From Sutcliffiella tianshenii (GTDB taxonomy: Bacteria; Bacillota; Bacilli; Bacillales; Bacillaceae_I), in assembly GCF_016908565.1 (NCBI RefSeq), contig NZ_JAFBED010000010.1:1-64000 (forward strand): a DNA stretch of 64,000 bases, read 5' to 3'. Shown here in pieces: positions 35,686 to 45,741 of this stretch. A program made the position numbers and the translations under genes. Positions within the stretch are counted from its first letter, which is position 1. Each line of letters starts with the position of its first letter. The notes under the pieces are model-generated. The model had not been told where the DNA came from and made no database searches. It saw only the letters and a program-made list of their open reading frames with translations.

Positions 35686-37014
35686 CTATAGCAGGTCTGC
35701 CGCCAATTTGGCAAGCATCGACCTCTCCCCCTTGATCAGCTTGACATGCCCTGCCAGCTTTTGATCCTTAAACCTTTCCACCACATAGGTAAGGCCATTA
35801 TTATACTCATCCAGATATGGATGGTCGATTTGTTCAGGGTCGCCCATCAGGACTATTTTACTGCGTTCCCCTACCCTTGTAAGAATGGTTTTCACCTCAT
35901 GCTTTGTAAGGTTCTGGGCTTCATCAATGATGATGAACTGTTCTGGGATGCTTCTTCCTCTTATATAAGTGAGTGCCTCCACTTCAATAGATCCCATTCC
36001 TGCCAGAATGGCATCCAGTTCCCCCGGTTTCTTCGTGTTGAATAGATACTCCAGATTGTCAAAGATAGGTTGCATCCACGGCCTGAGTTTCTCCTCTTTT
36101 TCACCTGGCAGAAAGCCTATATCCTTCCCTACAGGGACAATCGGTCTTGCTACGAGCAGTTTTTTGTAACGGTTCAGGTCTTCGGTCTGCAACAGTCCTG
36201 CAGCCAAAGCCAAGAGCGTTTTTCCGGTGCCCGCTTTCCCTGTCAGTGTGACAAGCGGGATGTCAGCCCTGAGAAGCATTTCAAACGCCATTGTCTGTTG
36301 TACATTTCTCGGCCTGATTCCCCATATGTGATCCTGATCAAACACAAGCTTCTTTACCTTTTTCCCAGTCCCGTCTACTAGCCCCAGTGCAGAACCTGAC
36401 CCTCCCAAAGCATCTTTCATGATGATGAATTGGTTAGCATAAAAAGGGTGATTAGCGAGCTCAGAGCCATTAATCTCCCCCTTTTCATAAAAAAGGTTCA
36501 GCTTATCAGATGGAACATAGACCTCCAAGAACCCTTTATAAATATGATCCACTTCGACTACACGATCATTCAGGAAATCCTCGGAAGTAAGTCCGATTGC
36601 ATCTGCTTTTACCCTTACCAGCGCATCTTTGCTCACTAGTATGACGGCTCTTCCATCCTCTTTTGTCTGCTCTTCCAACGAAAGGTTTTTAGCTACGGCA
36701 AGGATGCGGTTATCGTTTGTCTTTTCAACAAAGATTTCTTGGAGCTGGTGGAAGCTGCGGTGATTAAGTTCGATTCTCAACGCCCCGCCATTGTGCAATG
36801 GTATTTTCTCGTGCAGTTTGCCCGTTTCCCTTAAAGAATCGATGATTTTTGACACTTGCCTTGCATTTCTTCCTATTTCATCCATATATCGTTTTTTCGA
36901 ATCCACTTCTTCCAGAACTACTGCCGGAATAACCACTTCATTATCAGAAAAAGAATAGATGGAATATGGATCCTGTAACAATACATTCGTATCTAAAACA
37001 TAAATTTTATTCAA
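35686..37014 (-). CDS. ylaK: PhoH2-type protein YlaK: PIN domain fused to PhoH ATPase
   Basis: A 442-residue fusion. The N-terminal PIN nuclease domain opens VLDTNVLLQDP (about 5-15) with further acidic residues (TNDNRILAVA). The C-terminal PhoH ATPase has Walker A GKAGTGKTLLALAAG (about 258-272) and Walker B FIIIDEAQN. Mycobacterial PhoH2 is an RNA helicase and ribonuclease, so an RNA-processing role is inferred. It lies between ylaL and ylaJ. Confidence 0.93.
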   Translation of the reverse strand: MNKIYVLDTNVLLQDPYSIYSFSDNEVVIPAVVLEEVDSKKRYMDEIGRNARQVSKIIDSLRETGKLHEKIPLHNGGALRIELNHRSFHQLQEIFVEKTNDNRILAVAKNLSLEEQTKEDGRAVILVSKDALVRVKADAIGLTSEDFLNDRVVEVDHIYKGFLEVYVPSDKLNLFYEKGEINGSELANHPFYANQFIIMKDALGGSGSALGLVDGTGKKVKKLVFDQDHIWGIRPRNVQQTMAFEMLLRADIPLVTLTGKAGTGKTLLALAAGLLQTEDLNRYKKLLVARPIVPVGKDIGFLPGEKEEKLRPWMQPIFDNLEYLFNTKKPGELDAILAGMGSIEVEALTYIRGRSIPEQFIIIDEAQNLTKHEVKTILTRVGERSKIVLMGDPEQIDHPYLDEYNNGLTYVVERFKDQKLAGHVKLIKGERSMLAKLAADLL

Positions 37015-37250
37015 CCTGCCGCCTCCTACTCCTGGCTCTATATTCTAATTTTTCTTTCTGGAGTGAATCAAGGCATCCATCCCTTCAGATTTTATGGCCT
37101 TTTTATGCGCCGATCGCTTTTTGCTTGACCTATTGAAGGGACAGACCGTTGATAAAATATATGTCTAAATGAATAAAGATAGAAGAACAAATGAACAATA
37201 AAATCAAGCGAATTGAAAATTGGTCAAAGTACGTTAAAGGAGTGGGTATA

Positions 37251-37880
37251 ATGAAAAAACGACTATTTCTATTATTGATAGCAATACTGGCTGTTTCAGG
37301 CTGTAATAATCAACCCCGTAATATATCACGGGAAGAAGATGATAAATCTCAGATTATCCATGTAAAGGACTCTGCTGACATACATGTGGATAGGAAGACT
37401 GGACAAGAGGTTTCCGCTCATCTTGTAGAATTGGCTACACGGGTACCGAATGTAAATGACGCTACCGCCGTAGTTTTGGGACCATATGCTGTTGTTGGTA
37501 TAGATGTCAATTCCGACTTGGACAGAGGAAGAGTCAGCACCATCAAATACTCAGTTGCTGAAAGTCTGAAGAACGATCCCTATGGTGCTACTGCAGTGAT
37601 TATCGCTGATGCGGATTCCTTTGTCCGTTTGGAAGAGATGGGAAGGGACATTCAGCGCGGAAGGCCAATTGCAGGCATCATGGAAGAACTTGCTGAAATA
37701 GTAGGTCGTGTCATGCCGGAGATTCCAATTGACCTAAAAGAACCGACTGCTCCAAATCCTACTGAGCAGAACAATTCTCAGCTTCCCGAAGACCAACAGA
37801 AGCAATTAGAACAAAAGCAGCAAAAGCAGTCCAATAACCAAAAGGATGAAGAGCGTAATAAAAAAGTAGAACAGGATTAA
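37251..37880 (+). CDS. ylaJ: YhcN/YlaJ-family sporulation lipoprotein
   Basis: A 209-residue lipoprotein: signal MKKRLFLLLIAILAVSGC (Cys18), YhcN/YlaJ domain (VPNVNDATAVVLGPYAVVGI; DPYGATAVIIADADSFVRLE) and a glutamine-rich tail (QQKQLEQKQQKQSNNQ). Family members are forespore or spore proteins. ATG 37251 follows AAAGGAG; 20 upstream codons in frame are excluded. Confidence 0.9.
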   Translation: MKKRLFLLLIAILAVSGCNNQPRNISREEDDKSQIIHVKDSADIHVDRKTGQEVSAHLVELATRVPNVNDATAVVLGPYAVVGIDVNSDLDRGRVSTIKYSVAESLKNDPYGATAVIIADADSFVRLEEMGRDIQRGRPIAGIMEELAEIVGRVMPEIPIDLKEPTAPNPTEQNNSQLPEDQQKQLEQKQQKQSNNQKDEERNKKVEQD

Positions 37881-37929
37881 AAAAAAGTGCCGGACCACAA
37901 ATATACTTGTGTGTTCCGGCACTTTTTTT
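37881..37929. terminator. Bidirectional terminator after ylaJ
   Basis: Stem AAAAAGTGCCGGA/TCCGGCACTTTTT with an inner hairpin in the loop. Confidence 0.9.
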
Positions 37930-37931
37930 GG

Positions 37932-38390
37932 TCAACTTATATCCTTTAGAAGTTTCATTACCTGTTGGTCCAGTTTTTTTGCAGCTTCCTTATCATATGT
38001 TTTCTCGAACCGGGGTTCCACACAAATCTTGGCACCATAGAACATCACGTCACGTACTTCTATGATTTTCAATGTGACGAGGGCAAGCTTAAGCGGAAGT
38101 CCGTCTGTCTCTTTTTCTTTTACAACGGCCGTGGTATGGATGGAATAGACCGATTCATTCGCATATAAAGTCACCACAACATGTTCATTGTTTTCGATAT
38201 TTTGTACAATGCGGGACTTCGCTGTAACAGCAAGCTGAATAGTCGACTCGTCACTTGCATAGATCCATGACACTGCGCTGACATTTGGACCACCCGTTTC
38301 AAAATCCACCGTGCTTATGTTTACAAGCTTTTCTGCCTGCAATGAGGAGAACAGCGATTCTACAAGCGTCGATTCCACAAGATTTGGCAT
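37932..38390 (-). CDS. FMN-binding split-barrel protein (PNPOx-like)
   Basis: A 152-residue protein of the pyridoxamine 5'-phosphate oxidase-like superfamily (LVNISTVDFETGGPNVSAVS; SRIVQNIENNEHVVVTLY). A flavin-dependent role is plausible but unproven. ATG 38390 follows AAGGGG. Confidence 0.72.
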   Translation of the reverse strand: MPNLVESTLVESLFSSLQAEKLVNISTVDFETGGPNVSAVSWIYASDESTIQLAVTAKSRIVQNIENNEHVVVTLYANESVYSIHTTAVVKEKETDGLPLKLALVTLKIIEVRDVMFYGAKICVEPRFEKTYDKEAAKKLDQQVMKLLKDIS

Positions 38391-38545
38391 ACATTTTCCC
38401 CTTTCAACTTTTATTTTTATCATAACACAATGATCCTTTATAGCGTGCCACTATCAATTTGAAATCTCCTGTTACTTCTTTTGTTATTCTGTTCTCTCCC
38501 CATTATGCTATACTATACGTAATATTGGATTAGATGAGGTGGAAT

Positions 38546-38746
38546 ATGAGAGTCAAATGTGTCATTTGCGATAAAATCGAAAGTATAAATGATGAATCAC
38601 TGATAGCAAAAAGGCTTCGAAACAGGCCCATCCACACTTATATGTGTGATGATTGCAGTGCAAGGATCGAGAAAAGGACGAATGAAAGAATCGCGACTGG
38701 AAACTTCCGCCTTTACGAACAGAAGCAGAACCAGGATGAGTGGTAA
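38546..38746 (+). CDS. ylaI: YlaI family zinc-ribbon protein
   Basis: A 66-residue YlaI protein with two cysteine pairs (VKCVICDK and YMCDDCSAR), likely a zinc ribbon. Function unknown. ATG 38546 follows GAGGTGG. Confidence 0.87.
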   Translation: MRVKCVICDKIESINDESLIAKRLRNRPIHTYMCDDCSARIEKRTNERIATGNFRLYEQKQNQDEW

Positions 38747-38749
38747 AAA

Positions 38750-39175
38750 ATGATACAACGAGGGGCACTAACAGGTTTCCTCAGCGGCTCGATCATGGGG
38801 CTTGCGATGAAATTCTTGGAGGCTATTTCCTCCAAGAAAGTCTATGTATTATTGCTGAATGTTGATTTTATTCCTTATATTGATAGCCGCGACCTTCCGG
38901 AGCTTGCGGAATTCTCATTACATGTTCTAATGGCTATCCTGATAGGGATAATCTTCGCTTGGTTAATGGAAAGAAATGCAGACTCTAAAAACAGTCCATA
39001 TTTTTGGTCTTTCCTATTAACATTGCCTACTGTGTTTCTTTACTTCCCCTTGACCATTCTTGCGACAAAGGATACTCCCGCAGTGAATGACCCTATCAGC
39101 TTTTCCTTATGGACAGTCGGTCATATCCTGTTTGCAATACTGCTTCCTATTTTTTATTCTCCCAGACAAAAATAA
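38750..39175 (+). CDS. Uncharacterised four-span membrane protein
   Basis: A 141-residue protein with about four hydrophobic segments (ALTGFLSGSIMGLAMKFLEA; HVLMAILIGIIFAWLM; WSFLLTLPTVFLYFPLTIL; VGHILFAILLPIFY). It begins three bases after ylaI, so it is likely coupled. B. subtilis does not have a gene here; no family recognised. Confidence 0.75.
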   Translation: MIQRGALTGFLSGSIMGLAMKFLEAISSKKVYVLLLNVDFIPYIDSRDLPELAEFSLHVLMAILIGIIFAWLMERNADSKNSPYFWSFLLTLPTVFLYFPLTILATKDTPAVNDPISFSLWTVGHILFAILLPIFYSPRQK

Positions 39176-39225
39176 AGAGGATGACTCAGATGGTGTGCTT
39201 CACACGTGTGAGTGATCCTCTTTTT
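39176..39225. terminator. Bidirectional terminator
   Basis: Imperfect stem AAAGAGGAT.ACTCA with inner GTGTG/CACAC pairing, flanked by A and T runs, between convergent genes. Confidence 0.75.
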
Positions 39226-39229
39226 TCAT

Positions 39230-39514
39230 TTACTCATAATTATGGTATTTTTCCGGTTCGTTCTTGATCTGTTCAAGCATGACATCGATCAATTCAATAG
39301 GGAAGCGGTTTTTATGAGTTTCCCCATCCTTTTTGTACGATACATAGTACATCGGGTCTTCCTTCGTTACCGATATCTCCTTGAGATGATGGTCATCGAT
39401 CAAGATGGATTCGAACAACTTCATCGTATCCTGTGCGGATTTATCATCCGGTCTGGCTTCAGCAACCACTTTAATAGTCAGCCAATTATAAAGTGTATCC
39501 TGCAAGGATCTCAT
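39230..39514 (-). CDS. Conserved small protein downstream of ylaH
   Basis: A 94-residue soluble protein, not recognised (MRSLQDTLYNWLTIKVVAEA; DHHLKEISVTKEDPMYYVSY). ATG 39514 follows AAAGGAGG. It sits 13 bases after ylaH and is probably in the same operon. Confidence 0.75.
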   Translation of the reverse strand: MRSLQDTLYNWLTIKVVAEARPDDKSAQDTMKLFESILIDDHHLKEISVTKEDPMYYVSYKKDGETHKNRFPIELIDVMLEQIKNEPEKYHNYE

Positions 39515-39527
39515 CACGAGTCCTCCT

Positions 39528-39851
39528 TTAAGATTCTGTGCCTTCCTCTTGCTTATGGCGGCGCAATCGAATTTTATAGATGATCAGAATCAATGCTGCA
39601 ACAACCAATCCTTCTGCAACCGGCAGGAAAATCCCTAAAAATGTCAGTACGGTCCCACCCAGTGCCAAGAATAGATAGATAATAGCAGACTTTAAGATTG
39701 GCAGCTTTAATGCAAAACCAAGCTTGTACACCAAAATGGACAGTGCCAAGATGGTCAGGTATAGCAACCACATGCCTAATACAGGGTTTTCAACCACATT
39801 GTAGAGGCTGGCAAAAAAAGAAAGATATTCCGGTACTTTTTCTTCACTCAC
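39528..39851 (-). CDS. ylaH: YlaH-like membrane protein
   Basis: A 107-residue protein with three hydrophobic segments ([55 protein letters not shown]), fitting the YlaH family. Function unknown. It lies just upstream of typA's terminator, as ylaH lies next to ylaG in B. subtilis. Confidence 0.85.
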   Translation of the reverse strand: MSEEKVPEYLSFFASLYNVVENPVLGMWLLYLTILALSILVYKLGFALKLPILKSAIIYLFLALGGTVLTFLGIFLPVAEGLVVAALILIIYKIRLRRHKQEEGTES

Positions 39852-39886
39852 GGGATCCTCACCTTTCCCTTCCTTGATTTAGAAAA

Positions 39887-39931
39887 AGGGGAGCAAGGAT
39901 AGGCTTTTGAAAACCCATCCATGCTTCCCCT
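39887..39931 (-). terminator. Terminator of typA
   Basis: Stem AGGGGAGCA/TGCTTCCCCT with an interrupted inner stem, 14 bases after typA. Confidence 0.75.
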
Positions 39932-39944
39932 ATTCATTTGCAAA

Positions 39945-41780
39945 TTAAGCTTCTGCGTATTTCTTTTTCTTTGCTGCTCTTTCGCGTTCGTTTTTGTCTA
40001 AAAGCTTCTTGCGCAAACGGATGGACTGAGGAGTGATTTCACAGTACTCATCATCGTTCAAGTACTCTAAAGATTCTTCCAGAGTCATTAGACGAGGCTT
40101 TTTCATACTAACCGTCTGGTCTTTTGTTGCAGAACGGACGTTAGTAGCCTGCTTCATTTTACATACGTTAACTACAAGATCGTTCTCACGGTTATGCTCT
40201 CCCACGATCATTCCTTCGTAAACTTCCGTACCTGGCTCTACGAAGATGACACCGCGGTCTTCAATTCCCATGATGCCGTAAGTGGATGCTTTTCCTGCTT
40301 CCATGGAAACAAGTACACCCTGGCGGCGTCCGCCAACCTGACCTGCAGCCATTGGCTGGTAGCTGTCAAATGTGTGGTTGATGATTCCATATCCACGAGT
40401 CAAGGAAAGGAATTCAGTTGTATAACCGATCAATCCACGGGAAGGAACCATGAAGATAAGACGAACTTGGCCATTACCGTTATTGATCATGTCCACCATT
40501 TCACCTTTACGGGCACCGATGGATTCCATAACTGCTCCAGTGTAATCCTCTGGAACATCAATTTGAACGCGCTCAACCGGCTCTGATTTCTTGCCATCAA
40601 CATTTTTGATGATAACCTCAGGCTTGGATACTTGAAGCTCGAAACCTTCACGGCGCATGTTTTCAATCAGGATAGACAAGTGAAGCTCTCCACGACCTGA
40701 TACGACCCATGCATCAGGGGAATCAGTCGGATCTACACGTAGACTTACGTCCGTTTCCAACTGAGCTTCAAGACGCTCTTCGATTTTACGGGAAGTGACA
40801 AATTTACCTTCTTTACCTGCAAACGGACTGTTGTTTACAAGGAAAGTCATTTGTAGTGTCGGCTCATCGATACGAAGTACCGGTAAAGCTTCCTGATGGT
40901 CAACCGGGCAAACTGTTTCCCCGACGTTGATATCTTCCATCCCGGAAACAGCAACAAGATCTCCAGCTTTCGCTTCTTCGATTTCCACACGCTTAAGACC
41001 GATGAAACCGAACAGCTTTGATACACGGAATTGCTTAACAGAACCATCAAGCTTCATCAATGCAACCTGCTGGCCGACTTTCATTGTACCGCGGAAAATA
41101 CGGCCTACCCCGATACGACCTACATAGTCGTTGTAGTCAAGAAGGGCAACCTGGAATTGAAGCGGCTCTTCACTGTTGTCGATTGGAGCTGGAATGTGCT
41201 CGATGATGGACTCATAAATTGCTTCCATGTTCTCATCTTGCTTCTCTGGGTTTGTGCTTGCAGTTCCATTAATGGCAGAAGCATAAACCACAGGGAATTC
41301 CAATTGCTCTTCTGTTGCGTCAAGCTCGATGAATAAGTCGATTACTTCATCAACCACTTCAGTCGGGCGTGCAAAATCACGGTCGATTTTGTTTACTACA
41401 ACAATCGGTGTCAAGTTCTGCTCTAGCGCCTTCTTCAATACGAAGCGCGTCTGAGGCATACAGCCTTCATAAGCATCAACCACTAAAAGTACACCGTCTA
41501 CCATTTTCATGATACGTTCCACTTCTCCACCAAAGTCGGCATGTCCTGGTGTGTCCATGATGTTGATGCGTGTATCTTTATAGTTAATTGCCGTATTTTT
41601 TGCCAATATGGTAATCCCACGTTCTCTTTCTAGATCGTTTGAGTCCATGGCACGTTCTGCTACCTGTTCGTTCGTTCTGAACGTACCAGCTTGGTGTAGC
41701 AATTTGTCTACTAACGTTGTTTTACCATGGTCAACGTGAGCAATAATTGCGATGTTTCTAATATCATTGCGGATGTTCAC
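39945..41780 (-). CDS. typA: Ribosome-associated translational GTPase TypA/BipA (YlaG)
   Basis: A 611-residue translation-factor GTPase. G1 is [10 protein letters not shown] (about 13-22), the switch region RERGITI, G3 DTPGHAD and G4 NKID. EF-G-like domains follow and the C end is basic ([19 protein letters not shown]), typical of BipA. It aids 50S assembly and growth in cold or stress. Confidence 0.97.
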   Translation of the reverse strand: MNIRNDIRNIAIIAHVDHGKTTLVDKLLHQAGTFRTNEQVAERAMDSNDLERERGITILAKNTAINYKDTRINIMDTPGHADFGGEVERIMKMVDGVLLVVDAYEGCMPQTRFVLKKALEQNLTPIVVVNKIDRDFARPTEVVDEVIDLFIELDATEEQLEFPVVYASAINGTASTNPEKQDENMEAIYESIIEHIPAPIDNSEEPLQFQVALLDYNDYVGRIGVGRIFRGTMKVGQQVALMKLDGSVKQFRVSKLFGFIGLKRVEIEEAKAGDLVAVSGMEDINVGETVCPVDHQEALPVLRIDEPTLQMTFLVNNSPFAGKEGKFVTSRKIEERLEAQLETDVSLRVDPTDSPDAWVVSGRGELHLSILIENMRREGFELQVSKPEVIIKNVDGKKSEPVERVQIDVPEDYTGAVMESIGARKGEMVDMINNGNGQVRLIFMVPSRGLIGYTTEFLSLTRGYGIINHTFDSYQPMAAGQVGGRRQGVLVSMEAGKASTYGIMGIEDRGVIFVEPGTEVYEGMIVGEHNRENDLVVNVCKMKQATNVRSATKDQTVSMKKPRLMTLEESLEYLNDDEYCEITPQSIRLRKKLLDKNERERAAKKKKYAEA

Positions 41781-41908
41781 TATTTCATCTCCCTAATTTA
41801 CAACTTAATAACTTTAGTATTATACCACAAACATAGTAGAAAAGACGAAGAGACTTCTGTAAAATATGTGTTAAGTGTTGAATGCGTTAACATAAAGGAG
41901 GGAAAATC

Positions 41909-42091
41909 ATGAAAAACATTCAATGGATCTTCGTACTTTTCGCTTGTTTAGCGGCTACCTCCATGGGATTGATTGGTATAGCAATAGCAGAAAGAAGCTT
42001 AACAGGTATAGTATTTGCAATTATTTTATTATTTATAATAATGGGCTTCGGATTCAAGAAAAAACGAAGCATGAGGGAAAATAATCGATAA
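41909..42091 (+). CDS. ylaF: YlaF family small membrane protein
   Basis: A 60-residue protein with two hydrophobic segments (IFVLFACLAATSMGLIGIAI; IVFAIILLFIIMGFGF) and a basic tail. It is divergent from typA as ylaF is from ylaG in B. subtilis. AAGGAGGG precedes the start. Confidence 0.88.
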   Translation: MKNIQWIFVLFACLAATSMGLIGIAIAERSLTGIVFAIILLFIIMGFGFKKKRSMRENNR

Positions 42092-42165
42092 GATGAGTTT
42101 CTTTCATTTTTTTACAGGTGCGGATTTTTGTGATCAGTTCAAATTGTCGTTCATACCCGTAAATA

Positions 42166-42194
42166 AACCCCCGCGGTTCAATGCCGCGGGGGTT
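42166..42194. terminator. Bidirectional terminator between ylaF and suhB
   Basis: Perfect 11-bp stem AACCCCCGCGG and complement with a 7-base loop and T run. Confidence 0.9.
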
Positions 42195-42215
42195 TTAACC
42201 ATGCGTCTATGATTT

Positions 42216-43010
42216 CTATTTAAGCTTCGACAGATAATCTTTACTGATTGTTTCATGCAGGCCTGGCTTGCAGACAAACACACTGTTCTGGCCGAGGAGG
42301 TTCAGTTCTTCCCCATGCAGGGTCGTCACTTTCCCGCCTACTTCATTTACCAGGATAAGCCCGGCGGCAAAATCCCAGGGAGATAGACGTAGCGTGATAT
42401 ACGCATCGATCCGACCAGTCGTTACATAAGCCATTTCAAGTGCAGCAGATCCGTAAGAGCGTGTCCCCCTCACCCTTCGTACCAGCGGGGCCAGTATGGA
42501 AGGATCGATTCTTTTATTTTCTGTAATCCAAGTTGCATTCAATCCTATAATGGCCTGTTCCACAGCCACTTCTTTTAATGGAGGCAATTTTACATCGTCA
42601 AGGTATGCCCCCTCCCCGGCTTTTGCATGATAAAGCTCATCATGCACGACATCATAGATCAACCCTATTTTACCAACACCATCATGGTATACAGCAACAG
42701 ATATCGCGAAATTCCTCTGCTGGTGCACGAAATTCATCGTTCCATCAATTGGATCGATAATCCAGACAGTCCCGTCAAGCTTATCTATTTTGTCACCGAA
42801 GCCCTCTTCGCCAAGTATTTGATGATCAGGATAGGTGTTTCTGATTTTTTCTATAAAGAATTGCTCCGTTTCACGATCAATATTCGTTACAAGGTCATCT
42901 GGAGAAGTTTTCGTATGTATCATCAGCTTTTCATTAAAGGAAGCGCGTATCCTTTCCCCAGCCTCTCTTGTCCATGTCTTTGCATTCTCATCAATTTGCG
43001 ACCAGTTCAT
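42216..43010 (-). CDS. suhB: Inositol monophosphatase family protein (SuhB/YktC)
   Basis: A 264-residue Mg-dependent phosphatase. The metal-binding motifs are EEGFGD, WIIDPIDGTMNFVH (DPIDGT signature) and WDFAAGLILVNEVGG near the C end. Physiological substrate in Bacillus is not certain. Confidence 0.93.
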   Translation of the reverse strand: MNWSQIDENAKTWTREAGERIRASFNEKLMIHTKTSPDDLVTNIDRETEQFFIEKIRNTYPDHQILGEEGFGDKIDKLDGTVWIIDPIDGTMNFVHQQRNFAISVAVYHDGVGKIGLIYDVVHDELYHAKAGEGAYLDDVKLPPLKEVAVEQAIIGLNATWITENKRIDPSILAPLVRRVRGTRSYGSAALEMAYVTTGRIDAYITLRLSPWDFAAGLILVNEVGGKVTTLHGEELNLLGQNSVFVCKPGLHETISKDYLSKLK

Positions 43011-43116
43011 TACGACTCCTGCCCTTCCACATCTATGTAATACTTTTCAATACAATTGTTCTTTTTAGCTTACTGAAGTGGGCATTTAAAATCAAGTAAT
43101 GCGACACAGAGAAAAA

Positions 43117-43135
43117 CGAACCTCTTACAGGTTCG
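43117..43135 (-). terminator. Terminator of the YkzI-like gene
   Basis: Minus-strand stem CGAACCT/AGGTTCG with a 5-base loop and TTTTTC. Confidence 0.8.
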
Positions 43136-43152
43136 TTGGGTAGCACCTGCCA

Positions 43153-43341
43153 CTAAACCTCTAAACTCAACATTTCCTTACGCAATTTCTCTAATTTGAC
43201 TTTGCTGCTATTGATCTTATCGGCATTGTTTTCTGTCATTGCATCAAACAATGTTACCAGTTCATAATCAATTTCAAGTTTCAGCACTGCCATCTGGTTT
43301 TCTTCCTTTTTCTTTTTCCAAGGTTTCACTACTTGCTTCAT
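43153..43341 (-). CDS. Small conserved protein, YkzI-like by position
   Basis: A 62-residue basic, helical protein (LKLEIDYELVTLFDAMTENN; KVKLEKLRKEMLSLEV). The start follows AGGGAGG. Its position between suhB and yktB matches B. subtilis ykzI; the assignment rests on position. Confidence 0.72.
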   Translation of the reverse strand: MKQVVKPWKKKKEENQMAVLKLEIDYELVTLFDAMTENNADKINSSKVKLEKLRKEMLSLEV

Positions 43342-43541
43342 CCCAATCCCTCCCTCAGGTGATTTTCATGGCTCTTAGATACTCTCAACTTTTATGGTTG
43401 ATATATCATATGAAGGGATTAAAAGTTGGTAACTAAAATGTGCAATAACCCATAAGAAAAGGTAAGAAGGTGAATCTTTTTGAAAAGGCATTTGGCTATG
43501 CTAGAATATTCAGAGGAATACTTATATGTGGAGTGATGATT

Positions 43542-44189
43542 GTGGCATCAAGGAAATTTAACGGTTTTAAAAAAGCAGATTTCAATGTTTTCAAAATTGA
43601 TGGGCTAGAAGGGCGAATGGCTGCTCTCCAAGAAAGGATCCAACCGAAATTCCAGCTGCTTGGAGAACATTTTGCGCCCTCTTTGACAGCGATGACCGGT
43701 GATGAAATGCAATACCATATTGCAAAGCATGCAAGACGCACAATCAACCCGCCAAAAGATTCATGGGTCGCATTCGCAAACAGCAACCGGGGATATAAAA
43801 TGCTGCCCCATTTTCAGATTGGATTATGGGAAACGCACGTTTTCGTATGGTTTGCCGTGATCTATGAAGCGCCGATCAAGGAAGCATACGGGGAGAAGCT
43901 AATTGAGGATGTAAAGCAGATACGCGAATCGATTCCCGCAGATTATGTTTGGTCCAAGGATCACACTAAACCTGAGGTCATCCGTCAAAGTGATCTATCA
44001 GAGGACGAGCACAAGGACCTTTTCCAACGGTTAATGAACGTTAAAAAAGCGGAAATCCTATGCGGCATACAAATTCCCCGAGAAGAAGCGGTCACACTCT
44101 CAGGTGACGAAACGATCGCAAGAATAGAGGAAGCGTTCCAAACGCTGCGACCTCTTTATAATCTGACAAAGAAAACAGCAGTATCCTAA
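43542..44189 (+). CDS. yktB: YktB family protein (UPF0637)
   Basis: About 215 residues, closely matching B. subtilis YktB (IAKHARRTINPPKDSWVAFA; LPHFQIGLWETHVFVWFAVI). Function unknown. The frame runs upstream to 43470, but GTG 43542, eight bases after GGAG, gives the family N terminus (M)ASRKFNGF. It is convergent with yktA. Confidence 0.9.
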   Translation: MASRKFNGFKKADFNVFKIDGLEGRMAALQERIQPKFQLLGEHFAPSLTAMTGDEMQYHIAKHARRTINPPKDSWVAFANSNRGYKMLPHFQIGLWETHVFVWFAVIYEAPIKEAYGEKLIEDVKQIRESIPADYVWSKDHTKPEVIRQSDLSEDEHKDLFQRLMNVKKAEILCGIQIPREEAVTLSGDETIARIEEAFQTLRPLYNLTKKTAVS

Positions 44190-44228
44190 AAAAACAAGAA
44201 TCGGCTTTAGTTCCGATTCTTGTTTTTT
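44188..44228. terminator. Bidirectional terminator between yktB and yktA
   Basis: Stem AAAACAAGAATCGG/CCGATTCTTGTTTT, A and T flanks. Confidence 0.9.
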
Positions 44229-44497
44229 TACATTTTCACTCTATCTCCCGATTCCAGGCTTTTTGCTTTTTTAATCGTCTGATAGGCAGAGAACCCGCTC
44301 AACTCTTCATACTCGTTAGCTAGGTTTCTCTCTTCTGCTTTTCCAGGCACTATTTCCTTGAAGCGGCGATATACGCTCATCAGATGATCCCGCTCGATTC
44401 CTTTGTCATACGCCTGCTCCACCGCTTCGTAAAAAGCAATCACATCCACGATTTCGTCTGTTGTCCAGTCATAGGAAATGGGATAAGAAAAGTCCAT
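44228..44497 (-). CDS. yktA: YktA family protein (UPF0223)
   Basis: An 89-residue UPF0223 protein (YPISYDWTTDEIVDVIAFYE; FSAYQTIKKAKSL). Function unknown; gene order with yktB is as in B. subtilis. Confidence 0.92.
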   Translation of the reverse strand: MDFSYPISYDWTTDEIVDVIAFYEAVEQAYDKGIERDHLMSVYRRFKEIVPGKAEERNLANEYEELSGFSAYQTIKKAKSLESGDRVKM

Positions 44498-44552
44498 ACT
44501 GTCACCTCATTATGTAAGCTCATTTCGTTACATAGTATAGCACTTACTTATC

Positions 44553-45515
44553 TTAGATTGTCCAGTCTTTGCGAATTTCTTCCGCTTGCAAGATGATTCT
44601 CCCTATCAGTTCACCTGCAGAGGGAACATCATCAATCAAGCCCATCACCTGTCCTGCCCAGGCAAACCCCTGTTCAACTTCCCCTTCATGGATGAACCGT
44701 TTATTTGCCACTCCACTTATATATTCCCTTAATCCTTCATACCCCTCAGCGTTCTTTTCACGCGCCAATATCTCTTCCGTCCATTTATTGTGAATGGCCC
44801 TGGCAGGTGCACCTATGCTTTTTTTAATGATGACTGTATCATTTTCCGTACCTTTGACAAGCATCTCTTTATAGATGGGATGCGCATGCAGGCATTCTTT
44901 CGTTGCAATGAATCGAGTACCCATCTCGATCCCTTCTGCTCCTAAGCTTAATGCCGCCATCAATCCCCTTCCGTCCCCTATTCCACCTGAGGCAATAACA
45001 GGTATGGATAGGGCATCCACCACTTTTGGGACGAGGACCATCGTCCCTAAATCCTGCTTTCCTAGATGCCCTCCCCCTTCCTGCCCCACGACCATGACAG
45101 CGTCAGCACCCAATTCCTCGGCCTTCTCGGCCTGCCTTCTTGCAGCAACCAGTACAAGCTTTTTACAAGGGGTGTTCTCCAACCTTTTGAAAATCGGGGC
45201 AGGGTTCCCTCCAGTCATGGATATCACCGGTACTCCTTCTTCTATTGCCACATCCAGCATATGTTCAAAAGGCCGACCATGCTGACCAATGGCATAATTC
45301 ACGCCAAACGGCTTATCAGTCAGACTCTTCAATTTATGTATCTCTGCCCTGAGCTCTTCAGGGGTATCGAGGCTCATGGCTGTGATTTGCCCTAGTCCGC
45401 CGGCATTTGAAACCGCTGCGGCAAGATCAGCATAAGCCAGATAGGCCAGTCCTCCTTGAATGATTGGATATTCAATATGTAATAAGTCTGTTATTCTAGT
45501 TTTCCATTTCATCAT
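44553..45515 (-). CDS. Nitronate monooxygenase-like FMN protein
   Basis: A 320-residue 2-nitropropane dioxygenase-type TIM barrel (PIIQGGLAYLAYADLAAAVS; GQEGGGHLGKQD, fitting the GxxxGGHxG flavin motif; PVIASGGIGDGRGLMAALSL; GTRFIATKE). It may oxidise nitronates such as propionate-3-nitronate. FabK enoyl-ACP reductases share this fold, so the annotation is not absolute. AAAGGAG precedes the start. Confidence 0.85.
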   Translation of the reverse strand: MMKWKTRITDLLHIEYPIIQGGLAYLAYADLAAAVSNAGGLGQITAMSLDTPEELRAEIHKLKSLTDKPFGVNYAIGQHGRPFEHMLDVAIEEGVPVISMTGGNPAPIFKRLENTPCKKLVLVAARRQAEKAEELGADAVMVVGQEGGGHLGKQDLGTMVLVPKVVDALSIPVIASGGIGDGRGLMAALSLGAEGIEMGTRFIATKECLHAHPIYKEMLVKGTENDTVIIKKSIGAPARAIHNKWTEEILAREKNAEGYEGLREYISGVANKRFIHEGEVEQGFAWAGQVMGLIDDVPSAGELIGRIILQAEEIRKDWTI

Positions 45516-45741
45516 GTATTAGCTCCTTTCCATTGTTCAATATATTCTTTTTCGAAAGCTCAAATCCTGTTTTTTTCAACGAATTATATATAAGAAAAAT
45601 CTATGCAACCTTACTTTTAAATGCTATAATTCATTTGTTTTATGTGTAAGTTTGTTCTGCGTTTTAAGATACGTTAAGATGAAGATAGATTTTACATGAT
45701 AAAAATGTCAAAGAAATTATGTAAAGAGGTGCTTAGTAAAA

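Noticed and set aside
45516-45741. Riboswitch upstream of speA
   Set aside because: No conserved riboswitch core or terminator/antiterminator pair was seen in the gap; it looks like a plain promoter region.
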